Shown: positions 1-12,417 of the stretch, one piece after another
How positions within the stretch are numbered: position 1 is the first letter of the stretch
How the letters are laid out: each line of letters starts with the position of its first letter
Source of the DNA: Poecilobothrus nobilitatus
Taxonomy: Eukaryota; Arthropoda; Insecta; Diptera; Dolichopodidae
Reading direction: 5' to 3'
NCBI GenBank assembly: GCA_947095535.1
Contig: OX352772.1
Location: 166,393,719 to 166,457,718 of the forward strand
DNA: 64,000 nt
Made by a program: the position numbers and the translations under genes
Notes under the pieces: model-generated
What the model was told of the DNA's origin: nothing
The model's database searches: none
Seen by the model: only the letters and a program-made list of their open reading frames with translations

Positions 1-869
1 TTTTATGTATTAATTCTGAGTAAAATTTTTATCTAACCCTTTTATCTAAGTTTCGTTTTCTATTTCATTTTTATATATTTTCATTAGGTTTTTTATAAGA
101 CTATTTTTTATAATACATACATACGTATCTCGAAATTTCATAATATTCTCAGTTATCCACTCCTGATTTCTCTTTTTTTTTTTAAATGATAGTTTTGGTA
201 TATTTGTGTATAAATAGCGTTTGACTGGTAACAAATGAGTCGAAATTATTAAAATTCCCTAGCTCATTCCATAAGGTACCATTTCCAATGGCTTCGTAAT
301 TAGGTTTCCAATGGCTTAAGGAATTAGGTTTTGATAGAGCTGAAGTAAGGATCTGAAATAGGTATATGTATTAAATTCAAGAGTATCTGGGAACAGATAA
401 ACTTATATCTGGTATATCTAAATTATAGTTGTATCTAATCAAATCAGTTATAGTGTGATCTATCATAGTTTTCGATATGTTTCCTAACCTTGTTGCATAA
501 TCTCTTATTTTACTGCATATTATAAATCCGTACGATAGTAGTATTTAAATTATTATTATAGGCGCCATTATTGATACAGAAAAAATTTGAAATTAATAAA
601 AAAAATTAAAAAAAAAAATTTTATATATTATAATTTTTATACTTCATAATTATAATATTACGGTACTTTACATATTATAATTTTTTTTTAATATATGTAT
701 GTATATCAAACATGTAAAAATCAAACTTCATAGTAATCATACCTATATAAAAATTATAGCTTTACATATTATTTTGTTTTGTAGTATAATAGAACGAAGT
801 ACTAAAGTAACAAAAATGTAAAAATTATAATTCATAAGAATAGTTTTGAATTTTTAATTTAATTCCCGA
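1..869. other. AT-rich intronic DNA, no gene seen
   Basis: I see no supported coding region here. The stretch is very AT-rich with several A and T homopolymers. The short open frame at 46-234 on the minus strand has low-complexity composition and no recognisable motif. By position it would be intron of the minus-strand dynein-like gene. Confidence 0.5.
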
Positions 870-1815
870 CCGTGTAGACCAGGTTGGTCATCTCCTGGAT
901 CTGTTTCTGACTGCACGTCCTAAGAACAACAAGGTTTCAGTTAGCTCTCCTCTTGGTTGTTCCGACCACTGCTTGATTAATAGTAGCTTCCAGCTTAGCA
1001 CTCAGACCAGTCGAAGACCTGCCCCAAAAAAATAGTATGGCGTTATAGCCATGCTAACTGGGAAGGTTTAAATGAATTTTTCAAAGCTTTTGATTGGTCT
1101 TTGTGCTTTAGCAACAGAAATATTGACTTTGCAACCAATGCGATTAGTGATATAATTCTTCTAGGGATGAGAGCCTACATACCTCACTTTATGACAAGTA
1201 TTAAAACGCCACCCAAATCTTGGTTTAATCGCATTTGTGCAAATGCAATATCTAAAGAGGCGGAAGTTTTTCAAATATACAAGAATGATAGGACTGAAGC
1301 TAATAGAGCGAGCTATATCGCGGTTAGAAACTGGAAAAGAAAACTCAGTGCTATTTAGTTCCTCGGAAAAGAAACACTTCAATCCCAACTTTAACTTTTC
1401 AAGGGGAAGTTTTGCAACTTGCGGGTGAGCTCAACATCTTGGGTATGAAGCTAAATCAAAAATTAAGTTGGTCCAATCAAATTCTAAGTATTGCTAAAGA
1501 TGCAGCAAGGTGCATGGGTTTCCTTTATCGTTGTAAAGCCTTCTTTTCATATTCTATGAAACATATATAAGACCAAAGATGGTGTACAGTACACATATTT
1601 GGGCGGGAGCCTCCAAAATGGCACTGGGATTTCTCGATAAAGTGCAAAATAGAGCAATTCATCTAATAAATGATCCCATGTCAACTCTACGCTCTCTCTA
1701 CTCGGTATAAAACCCTACACAAATCTTTACTTCTTAGAGACAATAGGCCTGGCCGAAGTATTGTAAGTGGAGGCAAAATCCACAACATGTATGTAGTAAC
1801 AGGCGTAGCACAATA
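870..1815 (+). mobile_element. Jockey-type LINE remnant (copy a)
   Basis: This is a decayed non-LTR retrotransposon fragment. It starts in the C-terminal part of an endonuclease domain (nucleotides read as SSPLGCSDHCLI once frameshifts are ignored). It continues through the endonuclease-RT linker (open frame 1101-1358) and jumps at about 1335 into the region after the RT domain (LNQKLSWSNQ, then an IWAGASK-type motif near 1600). The RT core is missing. The fuller reverse-strand copy at 7885-9840 has both flanks of the gap, so the loss is an internal deletion in this copy. Several stops and frameshifts are present. Clade assignment to the Jockey group is by motif only. Confidence 0.8.
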
Positions 1816-2834
1816 GATCTACATAAAAAGGTTGGGAAAGATAAAAAAGAAATCGTACAAAATTTCCATACAAAAAATTTTTCCACATAACACTAAGAAA
1901 GAAAATAATTAATCATATAAAAAAATACCATATATTAAAGATATTTCAGAAAAAGCTTCAAATTTATTAAAATCTTCAATCATAAAGCCTTCGTACAAAA
2001 ACAATTACACTATAAAAAAAATCTTATGAAATAATAAAATTGGAATGAGGAATAGCAACATATTACATAAACCGGGAGCGTATAAAATTTCTTCTGCAGA
2101 TTGTGATGCAGTTTACATTTAATTAAAAGAACTCTTCAAAAAGGTTTGCTGAGCATATGAAATCTGTGCCTCATATAAATCCTTAATTAGGTATCCGCAC
2201 TGGTCATTCAACAAATCCACATAATATTGAATTAATTAGGCATTGAAATAAATTCGGAGAAGGTAGCATAATTAAATAAATCTGAAATTTTTCAAATTAA
2301 CAAACAAAAAAATAAAAATCTTGATCTATTAAACAACCAAATTGATATCATATAAAGTATACTTTTAAATGAAAAATATTTGATGTGTTTTTTACTTTCT
2401 CAAAATCCTATGTAATTTGACTTAGTTAATTTTGTGTTCAGTATATTTGCTTGTATTTAATATTGTTTTATTGTTAAACAAATAAAAAAAACTATTTCAA
2501 TAATGTTTCATGTTTCTAAATAATCAATAAATTTCATTATACATTTCTGTAGTATCAGAAGACTAGCATGTTATTTCCATTCAGTCGAAAGACCAGCTTC
2601 ACTAACCTTGTGAGAAACTCAGGTCGTAGCTTGTATTATATTAATTGCATTGTTTATGGGTATGCCTTAGATCCACTTTCTATATCCCATCGAGAAGTTG
2701 CTTTATATATGTGTACTTTCTGACATAGCTTTCATCATCACCCTTCACAAGCTTCAATCAAATATTTTGGTTGGTTTGGTTGAGTAAAACTCCGTGTTAT
2801 AAAAAATACTGTTTTTTTCTGTTTTATTTACAGA
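1816..2834. other. AT-rich DNA, no gene seen
   Basis: No coding region, tRNA-like fold or clear repeat boundary is recognised in this roughly 1-kb stretch. It lies between two LINE remnants. A slightly less AT-rich part (2550-2780) has no readable motif. Confidence 0.4.
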
Positions 2835-2982
2835 TACCTCCAAGCCAACGGGAAACCGCCCTCCATTGAGCAATTATACCAAAATATCAATAAAATTCTC
2901 GAAAAAAATTTTAAATGTAAGATTATTGTAGCGGGAGAATATTCACAACAGAAACTGGCTCCTTTTTTCAAGTCATAATTTG

Positions 2983-3257
2983 TTTTCATTTTATTTATTT
3001 ATATTAATATTACATACATAAATGTAATGCAATATTATTGAACCATCGGCTATCAAGGCCATTATAGGTTTCTATACTATTATTAATTATATACTAATAT
3101 TATTTATTTTGTTTATATTATATACTATGTATTTACAATATATTTGGTCGTAAGAGGGGTCTGTAAAGAAAAAAACACTTACGACCCGTGCGGTGATCGA
3201 ACCCACACTCCCTCGGTTAATACGCCACACGCCTATCCGCTAGGCTACCGAAGCCCC
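2983..3257 (-). mobile_element. tRNA-derived SINE, family A (copy 1), with target duplication
   Basis: The insertion is bounded by an exact 11-bp direct repeat GTCATAATTTG (2972-2982 and 3258-3268) and interrupts LINE copy b. On the minus strand it begins with a tRNA-like head at 3257. An A-box-like TAGCCTAGCGG and a B-box-like GGTTCGATCACC are visible. After the head comes a stem-loop (gtcgtaag ... cttacgac) and an AT-rich tail ending in an A-rich 3' end (T-rich on the plus strand at 2983-3000). This is the layout expected of a Pol III SINE mobilised by LINE machinery. Confidence 0.85.
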
Positions 3258-4478
3258 GTCATAATTTGCCGGAGGGCAAAGAAGGAGACAGTTATACCAA
3301 TTTTCTCAACTGAAGTGCGGGAAACATGATCAATCTTCCACAGACTGGCATATCTCCAAAGAGAACACCTCTTGGATTTACTCCTGACTAGAAGCCCAGA
3401 TAAATACAATATTTCTGTTACCTCACTACTTGGAGGTTCCGATCACTGCCTTGTCAATTGAAGCTTTTCTACAAGTAAATCATATAGGAAAAATTCGCTG
3501 GCTATTCCTAAGAAACAAGTGTGGCACTATAGCCGTATTGACATTTATCCTCGCAATCCAACTCTTCATTCTGAACTCTTTAAAACCAGTCGAACCCAAA
3601 TTCAAACCGTGGTTTAATGATATTTGTTTAAAAGGAATGGCATCCAAAGAAGAGCAATTCAAAAAGAATAGGGCAAATGTTACGGAGTTTTCATTTCCGG
3701 TCTATAAAGTAGGCGAGAATAAGTAGAGTATTATCAATTAGCAAATGTTTCTGTACAACCAAAAGTTAAAATGAAAAATAATTAATATCCTTAATTGCAA
3801 TAATCCTTTCCGAACTTTTGCAAAAAACAAATCTCAGATTCGGTCGAGGAAATAAATTAAATTGAAAACTTCGTTGCAGTAAATTCTACACGCCCTCTTA
3901 CACTACAATCTCCACCGGTATTGACTTTGATCCTGATAAGGTTAAAATTCTTAAAAAGGTATAAGGATCCGTACTGTAGTGAAAGCTTTGATGAATCTGA
4001 ATGTTAGAAAGTTCGAAAACTTTGCGCAATTTTTTCTTACTATGTTTTTTGACAGAAATACATCGCAGTTAGTGGAAGATTGATCATGTTTCTCCAGTTC
4101 CTAAAAACGTAACAAAAATGACCCATGAAGATAGCGACCAATCGCCATTAATTCGATCCTTTCCAAGGTTATGGAAATCTTAGTTAACAAAACGCAAATG
4201 AGATAACTTGATACAAGATGTTTTTAACTATCACCAAAACGGCTTTAGAGTTAACGCTCAACGGGCGATATGTTGACATGCCTCTTTGAGCAGCTGAACA
4301 TCAGCATTCACTGTTCGGATCGATTAATCTAATGTGACGGTTCTTGATATTCCAAAAGCTTTTGATGGGGTGTGGAATTTTACTTCTCTAAACAATGACC
4401 TACACTGTGTAGACTAGCATGTAAAAAAAAATTTAAATAACATCATATCTTGAAAAGAGAAAATAAACCAACGAAATC

Positions 4479-4551
4479 AAATAAATTCACCTAACATCCA
4501 GTTTGCAACGGGGCTTATAATTTTAGATGTGGATGTTAGGTGAATTTATTT
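4479..4551. repeat. Perfect 22-bp hairpin
   Basis: Two arms, 4479-4500 and 4530-4551, are exact inverted copies over 22 bp (core ttcacctaacatcca / tggatgttaggtgaa) with a 29-nt loop. It sits between the RT N-terminal and RT C-terminal parts of LINE copy b, exactly where RT sequence is missing. It may be a small inserted element or the scar of a deletion. Confidence 0.8.
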
Positions 4552-5387
4552 TAATTAAATTTTAATAAATTTTTTTAGTATAATATAAACGCCAGTTATA
4601 CAGGACAAACAAAAAAAAAATTAGAAAACTAAGTTTATTTAAAAGATTTAAAATAAATGAAAAACTAACTGTTATTTTAATTCTTTTAAGCCGCTAACAC
4701 ATCCAGAATAAGTTAACGTCGTACGTTCTCAAGAGATATTCCACAAGACTACACCAGATTATACCAAGATTATAACCTTACTACAGCAACATTTGCAGAA
4801 AATACTGCAAATTCCCTCAGTCGCAAATTTTATTGCTGACGCCCCAAAAAAGCTGTTAACTAAGTTAAAGGAAAATCAAAACACATTAATTTCGCCCCCA
4901 ATAATATAGCCAAACTTTTTGCATTCATAAATAACCAAATTATACCACTGCTAAACTTTTAAATACTTAGGTATGAAGTTGAATGCTAAGTTCAAGTGGA
5001 ATGAGCACATAAAGATAAAGGAAGAGTAGCTAAACATTAAATACAGGAAATTATACTGGTTACTAGGACGTAAATTCGAGTAACGTATACGTAACGTATA
5101 TCCAAGTATGAGCATCCAAGTATGGGGCTATGAAAAAAATATCGAATATCAACATCATCCAAACTTTTCAAAACAAAGTATGCCTGCCAATTTGAAATCT
5201 ATTTTCATTCCCTAACTCAACTTCCTCTGATCAGGCAGTACACTAGTACTGAAGGTCGTATAACCTATTGTTTGGTCAAAAAAGGGAGGTGGTGTTTAGT
5301 GGGTTAAAGTTGTTTTACTAGGCTCAATTAATAAATTTTTTGTTTGAATAAACTTTAGTTTCAATATTAGTATAAAAAACAACAAAA

Positions 5388-5525
5388 AAATTTCGACTTC
5401 CGGGATTATAAGTCTCTGAGATTTTATTATAAGCAAAAAAAACATTTCCGGGATTTGAAGTTCCGCGATTTCTGGGATTTTTTTATTAGCAAAAAATATT
5501 TCCGGGATTTCGAGGTATTCTCCTT
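5388..5525. repeat. Degenerate tandem ttccgggattt repeat
   Basis: The motif ccgggatt recurs at about 5400, 5457 and 5512, with a related copy at 5475, separated by attataagcaaaaaa-like spacers. The GGGAT-rich motif recalls the subterminal GGGATCCC palindromes of the hAT element at 58450-59973, so this may be a relic of a related hAT end. That link is inference. Confidence 0.45.
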
Positions 5526-5599
5526 TGGCTCTATGGTAGCTATTTTGAATTTCGATGTTTTTAAATTTATTTCTGTTTTCTGAATTTTTGTAAATAATT

Positions 5600-5716
5600 T
5601 AATTTTTTCTTTGCCGGCTCTGCGTAAGGTGGAATAACTTTCGCAACGTTTGTGAGATTCGAACCCACACTCTGTCAGTGTTTACAGCGCTCTTACCCAC
5701 TACGCTACCGAGGCCG
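5600..5716 (-). mobile_element. tRNA-derived SINE, family A (copy 2)
   Basis: On the minus strand a head starting near 5716 carries an A-box-like TAGCGTAGTGGGTAAGAGC and a B-box-like GGTTCGAATCTC. It is followed by a tail with TATTCCACCTTAC, which matches the TATTCCCCCTTAC of copy 3 at 39676-39790. Ends are not defined by a visible target duplication. Confidence 0.7.
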
Positions 5717-7427
5717 CAGAATATATTATACATTAATTATTTTTATATATTAATTTATTGTAAAAATAATTTAAATGTATAAGCATTTTTTCCCTATAAC
5801 CAATTACTAAAGAAAGTGCGCATACATATTTTGTTATTTTCTCCTCGAATTAGTAATAGTATTGGTAAAAGCATGAAGTGAATCAGCTAAATTTTTGTTT
5901 CAACAAATCTCTCCTTGTGCATTAATTTTTGGAGATTTTTTTCCATGGTTTCATATACCTTGCCTACAAATTCAAAATGCTGCAGCTGCAAGATGCTAAG
6001 GGTAAAACGGGGTAATGAAATAGAAGAATTAATTCTACTTTGGAAAAGTTTCTAAATTCATAAATCTAAAAAATAAAATGATTCGAAAGAATGATTCCAT
6101 GAGCCTTGTAGTTGTTGGAGATAAGAAAGCATAGCATAAGATTTGCTCCATAGCCTCCAAACAAATAATATTTATAGCTTTATTTATTTATGTAGTATAA
6201 ATAAGTTAATTATACCTAGAATTTTCCTTAAAATAAAATTCTTAACATACATACGTGTTATTTTGATTATATACATAATTTATATTATTTTCTTTCAATA
6301 TTTTTTGTCAATAATACTTTTTCTGGTTTATTCTATTATTCTATTATAATATATTCTATTATTCTGTTATACTACTTTCTGCAACAAATGGTTTATTCTA
6401 AGTCTAATAAACTGAGATACTTTTCACTAACCTTACAAAATGAAGTCCTAACAAAACGTTCAAAATATTATATTACTTCCAATCTGAAATTGCTAATATG
6501 AATGGCCTATATTCCACGTAGGCTCAAAGAACGACTAAAAACGTTTTCACATGGACTTCACAGCCTTACTTAATTATGTGTCTAAAAAAAATTAATTTAA
6601 AATTTGATGCGAGAGGTACGTATAAGAAAAGAACGGAAGAAAATAAATTCTTTTCTGATACGTACGTAAATTTTTTTTTGATTTTGTTTTTTTTTTAATA
6701 ATTTTGTATGTACATTTCGTATGTATAAAATTCTAGTTATGATTTTTAAAATAGTAGTACAAACAATTTAAATTGTTTTTGCTTTTTTTTATTTTCAATT
6801 ATGTATGTATGTATGTAGGTATGCATGATAGTTATTTTGGTTACTTTTAAATTGATGCGACTAAAGGAAAACAAGAGGTATGTATGTATATTAAAAAAAA
6901 AACTAAAAGAACATTAAATTTATATTATTGATATCATAAAATATTTTTAAAAACGTTTCTCATATAAAATAAATAACGTACAAACAAGCCGCCGACACAA
7001 TTTTTTTTTTCGCTTTTGTTTCTTTTTCGATTATTTTTGTTTGAATATTTTAAAAAGAATGTCATGCGTATTTACATAAAAATTTTTTGACCCTACTAAA
7101 ATGTTTTATTTGTTTATTTTCTATGTATTAGTAAAAGAGGAACGTTTAACCACTATTTTTTTAGTTGAAAACATAAAACTTTTTTCAGGACAGAAAATCC
7201 CCTCCACAAACATTAATTTGTTGGTAAGAGGATATGAAACGTATACTACGACTAGGTAGCAAACTGCGTGGAATATAGGCGAATAATCATTAAGTATAAG
7301 GTAAATGCGAGTAAAATTTAAAATTGAATTAAAATATGTAAGTCTATCAAAAAACCATTATTTATAAGTAATAATGACAATAAATAATTTTATTTACCTG
7401 GCTATATAAATAAAATTAATAATTTAC
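5717..7427. other. AT-rich intron DNA, no gene seen
   Basis: No coding region is supported. A short (GTAT)n stretch lies at about 6800-6830. The 6143-6349 open frame is I/L/F/Y-rich low-complexity translation of AT-rich DNA. Confidence 0.45.
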
Positions 7428-7538
7428 CTTATACTCTCTTTGATAACCTCTTAATTCCTGTGCTTTTTGTAAATGAATTTTCAATTGTATTTGAAGTTCC
7501 GCCAACTCCGCTTTTATGACAGCGGCATCAGAATTTAC
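7428..7538 (-). CDS. Dynein heavy chain-like exon (fifth in window)
   Basis: Internal exon of 37 whole codons, phase 0 at both ends. On the minus strand it follows a pyrimidine-rich acceptor (tttctttatttaag) and is followed by the donor gtaaat. The peptide starts VNSDAAVIKAELAELQ and ends QELRGYQREYK. It is alanine/leucine/glutamine-rich and heptad-like, fitting a helical stem segment, and it is far less AT-biased than the flanks. The QELRGYQREY ending resembles the segment just before the linker (DHC_N2) in axonemal dynein heavy chains. The previous exon ends in phase 0 about 28.9 kb away. A chance open frame is unlikely given precise splice sites and composition. Confidence 0.65.
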
Positions 7539-7884
7539 CTTAAATAAAGAAAATAATAGTTATTACTATCAAAGAAAACCACCCCGCCAACTAAAATTGA
7601 ACACAAATAATATTTAAATAATATTATATCGAGAATAGCTGAACCACAGTTTATTTTTTTATTTATTTTCTTTTTATTTATATCTTTTGAGGGTAACAAT
7701 TTTCTGTCACGGTTTGTACAACTAGTTTGAAAGTACGAGTTATATACTAGTTTGAAAGTATCTATATAATACTAGGTACTTTCCAACTAGCCCAGCACAA
7801 CGTAAACCCAAAAAGCACCATCCGTGAAAAAAAAATTCTTTTATCGTCAGATAGAAAAATTAGTAAATTTATAAATAATTCTTT

Positions 7885-9840
7885 TACGTATTAATTTTTA
7901 TTACATAAAATGGAGTGAAAACGAGCACGATTCCTCTATGAGTGTGCGGGACTTTAACCCAATAAACACCACCTCCTATTGAATTGCTCTATTTTGCATT
8001 TTATCGAGAAATCCCAATGCCGTTTTGGAGGCTCCTGCCCAAATATGTGCATTGTACTCCATCTTTGGTCCCATACACCTAGATGCATCTTTAGCTATAC
8101 CAAAAATATGATTGGACCAACTTAATTTTTGATTTAGCTCCATGCCCAAGATGTTGAGCTCACCCACATGCTGCAAAAGTTTTCCTTGAAAAGTTAAAGT
8201 TGGGATTGAAGTGTTTCTTTTCCCAGAGACTAAACAGCACTGAGTTTTCTTAGAGTTAAAATCGACTCTGTTGATTTTGCCCCAATTAGAAATTTTGTCA
8301 AAGTCGAGATTTAGCTCAAGCGAAGCAGAATATTTGCTGTCGTTGTCTTATAAGAAGCAACGAGCGTGCTGTCGTCCGCAAAACTATGGATTGAATTGGA
8401 GGTAATACTTAAAAGATCGTTTATAAATTATAAATATTAGGAAAAATGTCGGAGAGAGAACAGATCCTTTCTCCTCAGTTCTGAAAGAAATTCTACCTAA
8501 GGAGGAGTTACCCTCGGGAAGAATACATGGTGTTTGTGTTTACTGGCGCAATGTTGAATTGGAGGCGAAATTTTTTTCAAATAAATCTGCTTTTTCTTTG
8601 GGATCGGATACAATTTCGTCATTGTTATCAACCAATGGCGGGAACGATGAACCGCCACTTTTACCGTTGAGGCTCTTAGCAAAGGTCCAAAAGGATTTGC
8701 TATTTTTAGGAAGATGCAAAAGTTGTTTTCTCAACCGTCTATTGTGCAAGAACTTTTGCTTGTTGATAACTCTCCTCTCCAGTTTCTGACCGCGATATAT
8801 AGCTCGCTCTATTAGCTTCAGTCCTATCATTCTTGTATATTTGAAAAACTTCCGCCTTTTTAGATATTGCATTTGCACAAATGCGATTAAACCAATATTT
8901 GGGTGGCCTTTTAATACTTTTCATAGAGTGAGGTATGAAAGCTCTCATTCCTAGAAGAATTATTTCAATAATCGCATTGGTTGCAAAGTCAATATTTCTG
9001 TTGCTAAAGCACAAAGACCAATCAAAAGCTTTAGAAAATTCATTTAAACCTTCCCAGTTAGCATGGCTATAACGACAAACTATTTTTTTTGGGACAGGTC
9101 TTTGACTAGTCTGAGTGCTAAGATGAAAGCTAGTATTAATCAAGCAGTGGTCGGAACAACCAAGAGGAGAGCTAACTGAGACCTTGTATTTCTCAGGATG
9201 TGTAGTCAGAAACAGGTCCAGGAGATGGCCAACATGGTCTACATGGTCGTGAATTCTAGCGGGATTTTGGACAAGTTGAGTAAGATGGAATAATGAAGCG
9301 AAAAGCTCAACTTGTTCCCCAATTAAGTTTTGACTGGGAGAATTGTCATTGGACTAGTGGAGCCATTTTCTATTATGGATATTGAAATCACCAGCCAGAA
9401 CAATTTCAGATTGTGGATTTAATTCCAAAATTTCATTAATCTGGTTGGTGAGATTTTCAATCTCCGAATTAGACTCCAGTTCACTAGAGTTTGGAGACCT
9501 GTATAAGTAACATAAATGAATAACGTGCAACAATAATTTTTATCCAAATGTAGTGGAACATTTGGTTGGAACACTTATATTTGTGGAGAATACTGTAAGC
9601 GACATCATTTCTAACATAAAGAGCGACCCCCCTATGAGGCACGAATTGAGAGCCAAAGGAGTAATTAACTAGTAAGTAACGACAAAGTGGTTGTCTTGGC
9701 CAACCACCAGGGTCTCACAATGCTAATACTGCTGGTTTTACTGAATTGAGATGGCCTTGAACGGCAAGAAAATTCGACTGCAGACCACGAACATTGCAAA
9801 AATTTACGCTAAAATTGGCAATGATTAATAGCAACAATGG
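7885..9840 (-). mobile_element. Jockey-type LINE remnant (copy c), most complete of its family
   Basis: Read on the minus strand from 9840. The endonuclease start (NVRGLQSNFLAVQGHLNS) is followed by a GDFN-type motif near 9380, SSPLGCSDHCLI near 9150, and the linker (open frames 9143-8739 and 8878-8540). The RT N-terminal half is absent. An RT C-terminal half carries GSVLSPTFFLIFIN and FADDSTLVASY near 8380. The post-RT domain is LNILGMELNQKLSWSN to IWAGASK (8176-7976), and the 3' UTR tail reaches about 7885. The FADD catalytic motif is intact, but frameshifts, stops and the missing RT half make it inactive. Confidence 0.85.
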
Positions 9841-10785
9841 GTTTGAAAATATATAAAGAATGTAATCAGAAAAAAAAATAAATAAATAAAATACACGAAA
9901 ACCAAAAGATTCAAGTATTTAAAGAATTTTATACTTCAACAAACGAAAAGTAAATTAAAAATTAATTGAATTTTAATATTGAGTGCAATGATCAATAAAT
10001 AATCACTAACTGCCACTTAATTACCAAATTAATATTTAAAGATAAACAATCAATACTAATAATTAATAAAATCATAATTAAAAAAAATTATATTAAGCAT
10101 TAGTAATCAACACAGATCATAGAAAGTTTGCAAAATAGTAATCAACAGTTTTTAATTCCTTGCTGAAAGTAATTTCAACTCAAAGTCAACTACGAGTAAT
10201 GTAAACGCGATACTTCAATAATGCTTAATGTAAACATAGCAAAATGAGGTAGAAAATTAATAGAATAACACAAAAAATGTGAATGTATGAAAAGGGCTTG
10301 ATTATTTGACGTGTAGTTCAGCCGCACGTTTGTAAACAAAAACAATATTTGTGATTTAAAAAAAAAAAAATTAAAATTCGTAAAAATAAAATAAAAATTA
10401 AAAAATTAAAAAATAAAAATTAAAGTAAAAATATTTATAAAAAAAAAAAAAAAAATAGAACAATTATATTAAAAATAGTTATGCAGTGTTAGATTATAAG
10501 GTAGAAGGAATTATACCAAATTTTGTATATATTCCAAGTGTGTTAAATTTATATATAGTATTAATAACCAATTACCAACAAAAAAAAAAAATAAGAGAAA
10601 AAAAAAGTGCACTTATCTTATTTATGATTCCAGATCCGAGATCATAATATTCACAAAAAGAATTTAGAATTATGATAATGAAATATAAGCAAAATAAAAA
10701 AAAAATTAAAAACTCTATAAAGACGACCTTTCTCTTCGAGTGTCAAACTAAAAAATAATAAATTAACAAGGATTTTAGATACAAA
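9841..10785. other. A-rich DNA, no gene seen
   Basis: Plus-strand A-rich sequence with several poly-A runs (for example near 10365 and 10441). No LINE ORF1 could be read upstream of the reverse-strand LINE, and no tRNA-like or coding feature is visible. Confidence 0.45.
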
Positions 10786-12130
10786 ATCAGAGTTATACCA
10801 TAAAGAAAGTATACTATACTCCTATAGAGTAATCATCCCGAACAAAATTTGTTAGTTAATTCTGCACAACATGAAGTACCCCTAGAATCTGCATATCATT
10901 AAAATGTTTACAGAAATATATATAATGCAGAATTCATAATATGTACCTATAAAAACTATGTATACAGCTTATAAAATATTAATATTAAATGTTAAAAAAT
11001 ATAAATATTAAATGTTTACAGAATTCTCAATTCTAATGCAGAAATCATAATAAGTACCTATAAAAACTATGTATACAAGCTTATAAAAAAATATTAATAT
11101 TGTTATGATCAGAATTGTATTTTTATACCCTACACCTAAGGTATAGGGTATATTAACTTTGGTATGGAGTTTGTAACCGCCAAAAGAAAGCGAGTTAGAT
11201 ATGGACATGTGTATATATTTTGAATCAAGATCACCTCCTCCTGAGTCGATTTAACGATGTCCGTCCGTCCGTTCGGATTTTTGAAGCTTCCGAACGAGCC
11301 CTAGAGCAAATGAAATTATCTCCAAAACCAACAAAGATATAACCTTTACATTTGGCAGAAAGGTGTTCTTTCATGTTTTATTTCTGTTTCTGAAATTTGG
11401 GAGGATTTGGTTCATGAGTTCGAATCTTCGAAGTTTCCCAACGAGCCCCAGAGCAAACGAGTATACCTCCACAACCAACAAAGATAGAACCTTTACTTTT
11501 AGTACAAGGGTGTTCTGTTGTATTTCCTTTTGTGTAAAATTGAAAACTGACATTTGAAAGAATTTGAACCGTGGGTTTGTATTTTGGAAACTTCCGGACG
11601 AGCGCAAGAGCAAACGAGCATATCTTCAAAACCAACAAAAATAGAACCTTTAAATTTAATAGAATGGTGTTCTGGCAAGTAATTGTGTACCTGACAACTC
11701 GGGTACACAACTCCCAAGGACTAACAATTTTCGAAATTAATAAAGATAGAAACTTACAATTTTTACAAAGGTTTCAAGCATATTCTAAGAGGATGCCTCT
11801 TTTACGTTCCTGAAGTTGAAGTTGAATAAGACAGAAAAGGGAAGGAGTTCAAGCAGCTGCCAAAAAATTTAAATGGATTTTTAATTGAATGCGAATTATT
11901 CAGCTGTAGGGTATAAGTCGGTTGTATCGACTTACTGTTACATTTACTTGTTTTAATGTAATTTTGACAGATGTGTGAGTGCTGTAAGGATTTGAATAGA
12001 ATAATTTTCATATGAGCATATGATTGTTTTTTATATGAATGGATATCTGTATTTATACAATATATATGTATTATATACGATACGATGAGGAAATTATGTA
12101 TTTATATTAATATATAAGATATATACAGTG
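10786..12130 (-). repeat. Composite dispersed repeat C, copy 3 (reverse), with insert
   Basis: In reverse orientation this matches 15060-15460. Segment 11940-12130 corresponds to 15060-15240, 11030-11125 to 15240-15350, and 10786-10930 to 15345-15460. An extra block (about 11128-11935) separates the parts. It begins tataccctacacctaaggta, carries gtccgtccgtccg at 11250, and ends ...ctgtagggtataagtcgg. ATACCC/GGGTAT repeats with GTCCGTC motifs are common in higher Diptera. Confidence 0.65.
11276..11715. repeat. Three diverged tandem units of about 150 bp
   Basis: A unit with ttccgaacgag...agagcaaa...ccaacaaagata.aaccttta recurs from about 11281, 11431 and 11590. The several overlapping open frames here (both strands) are products of this tandem structure and are not taken as genes. 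The array lies inside the insert that splits composite repeat copy 3. Confidence 0.7.
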
Positions 12131-12417
12131 GTAGTTTATTTTTTGCTATTGTTATTCTTGTTTTTATTTTTTATGTACATATTGAAATAATTCTTCTCTT
12201 ATCAAGCATGCATAAAAATAAAAAAAAAAGAATGGGTACTTACATAATTATAATATTTTGTGTAGTAATGGACTTGTTAAATGTTTAGACAACAGACTAA
12301 CTAGTTATAGTTTTATTTGTTTTACAAAATTAAAAATAAACTTAATATAAATAAGGTTTTTAATTATTTTGAAAGAAAATTCGTTACTTAAATTGAGTTT
12401 AATTCTTACATAAGGTA

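Larger units (their letters stand above)
2835..5315 (+). mobile_element. Jockey-type LINE remnant (copy b), interrupted by a SINE
   Basis: Degenerate LINE whose parts run in order. An endonuclease N-terminal piece (2835-2971, ending at the IVAGD-type motif, here IVAGE) is followed by a nested SINE. The endonuclease then resumes (3269-3470, LLGGSDHCLVN), followed by the linker (3590-3726), an RT N-terminal part near 4090-4380 (DIPKAFDGVW in place of DxxKAFDxVW), and an RT and post-RT part at 4683-5200. In that last part FADD appears as FAEN, followed by KYLGMKLNAKFKWN spread over frames. The 3' tail near 5285-5315 (ggtggtgtttagtgggtta) is shared with the reverse copy near 7950, so it marks the family's 3' UTR. 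Many stops; not functional. Confidence 0.75.

Noticed and set aside
3180..3257. tRNA gene on the minus strand
   Set aside because: A- and B-box motifs are present, but the cloverleaf is irregular, the 11-bp target duplication and A-rich end show a SINE, and sibling copies share the tail.
11363..11813. Several overlapping open frames on both strands as small genes
   Set aside because: They arise from the three tandem ~150-bp units and contain no recognisable motif.
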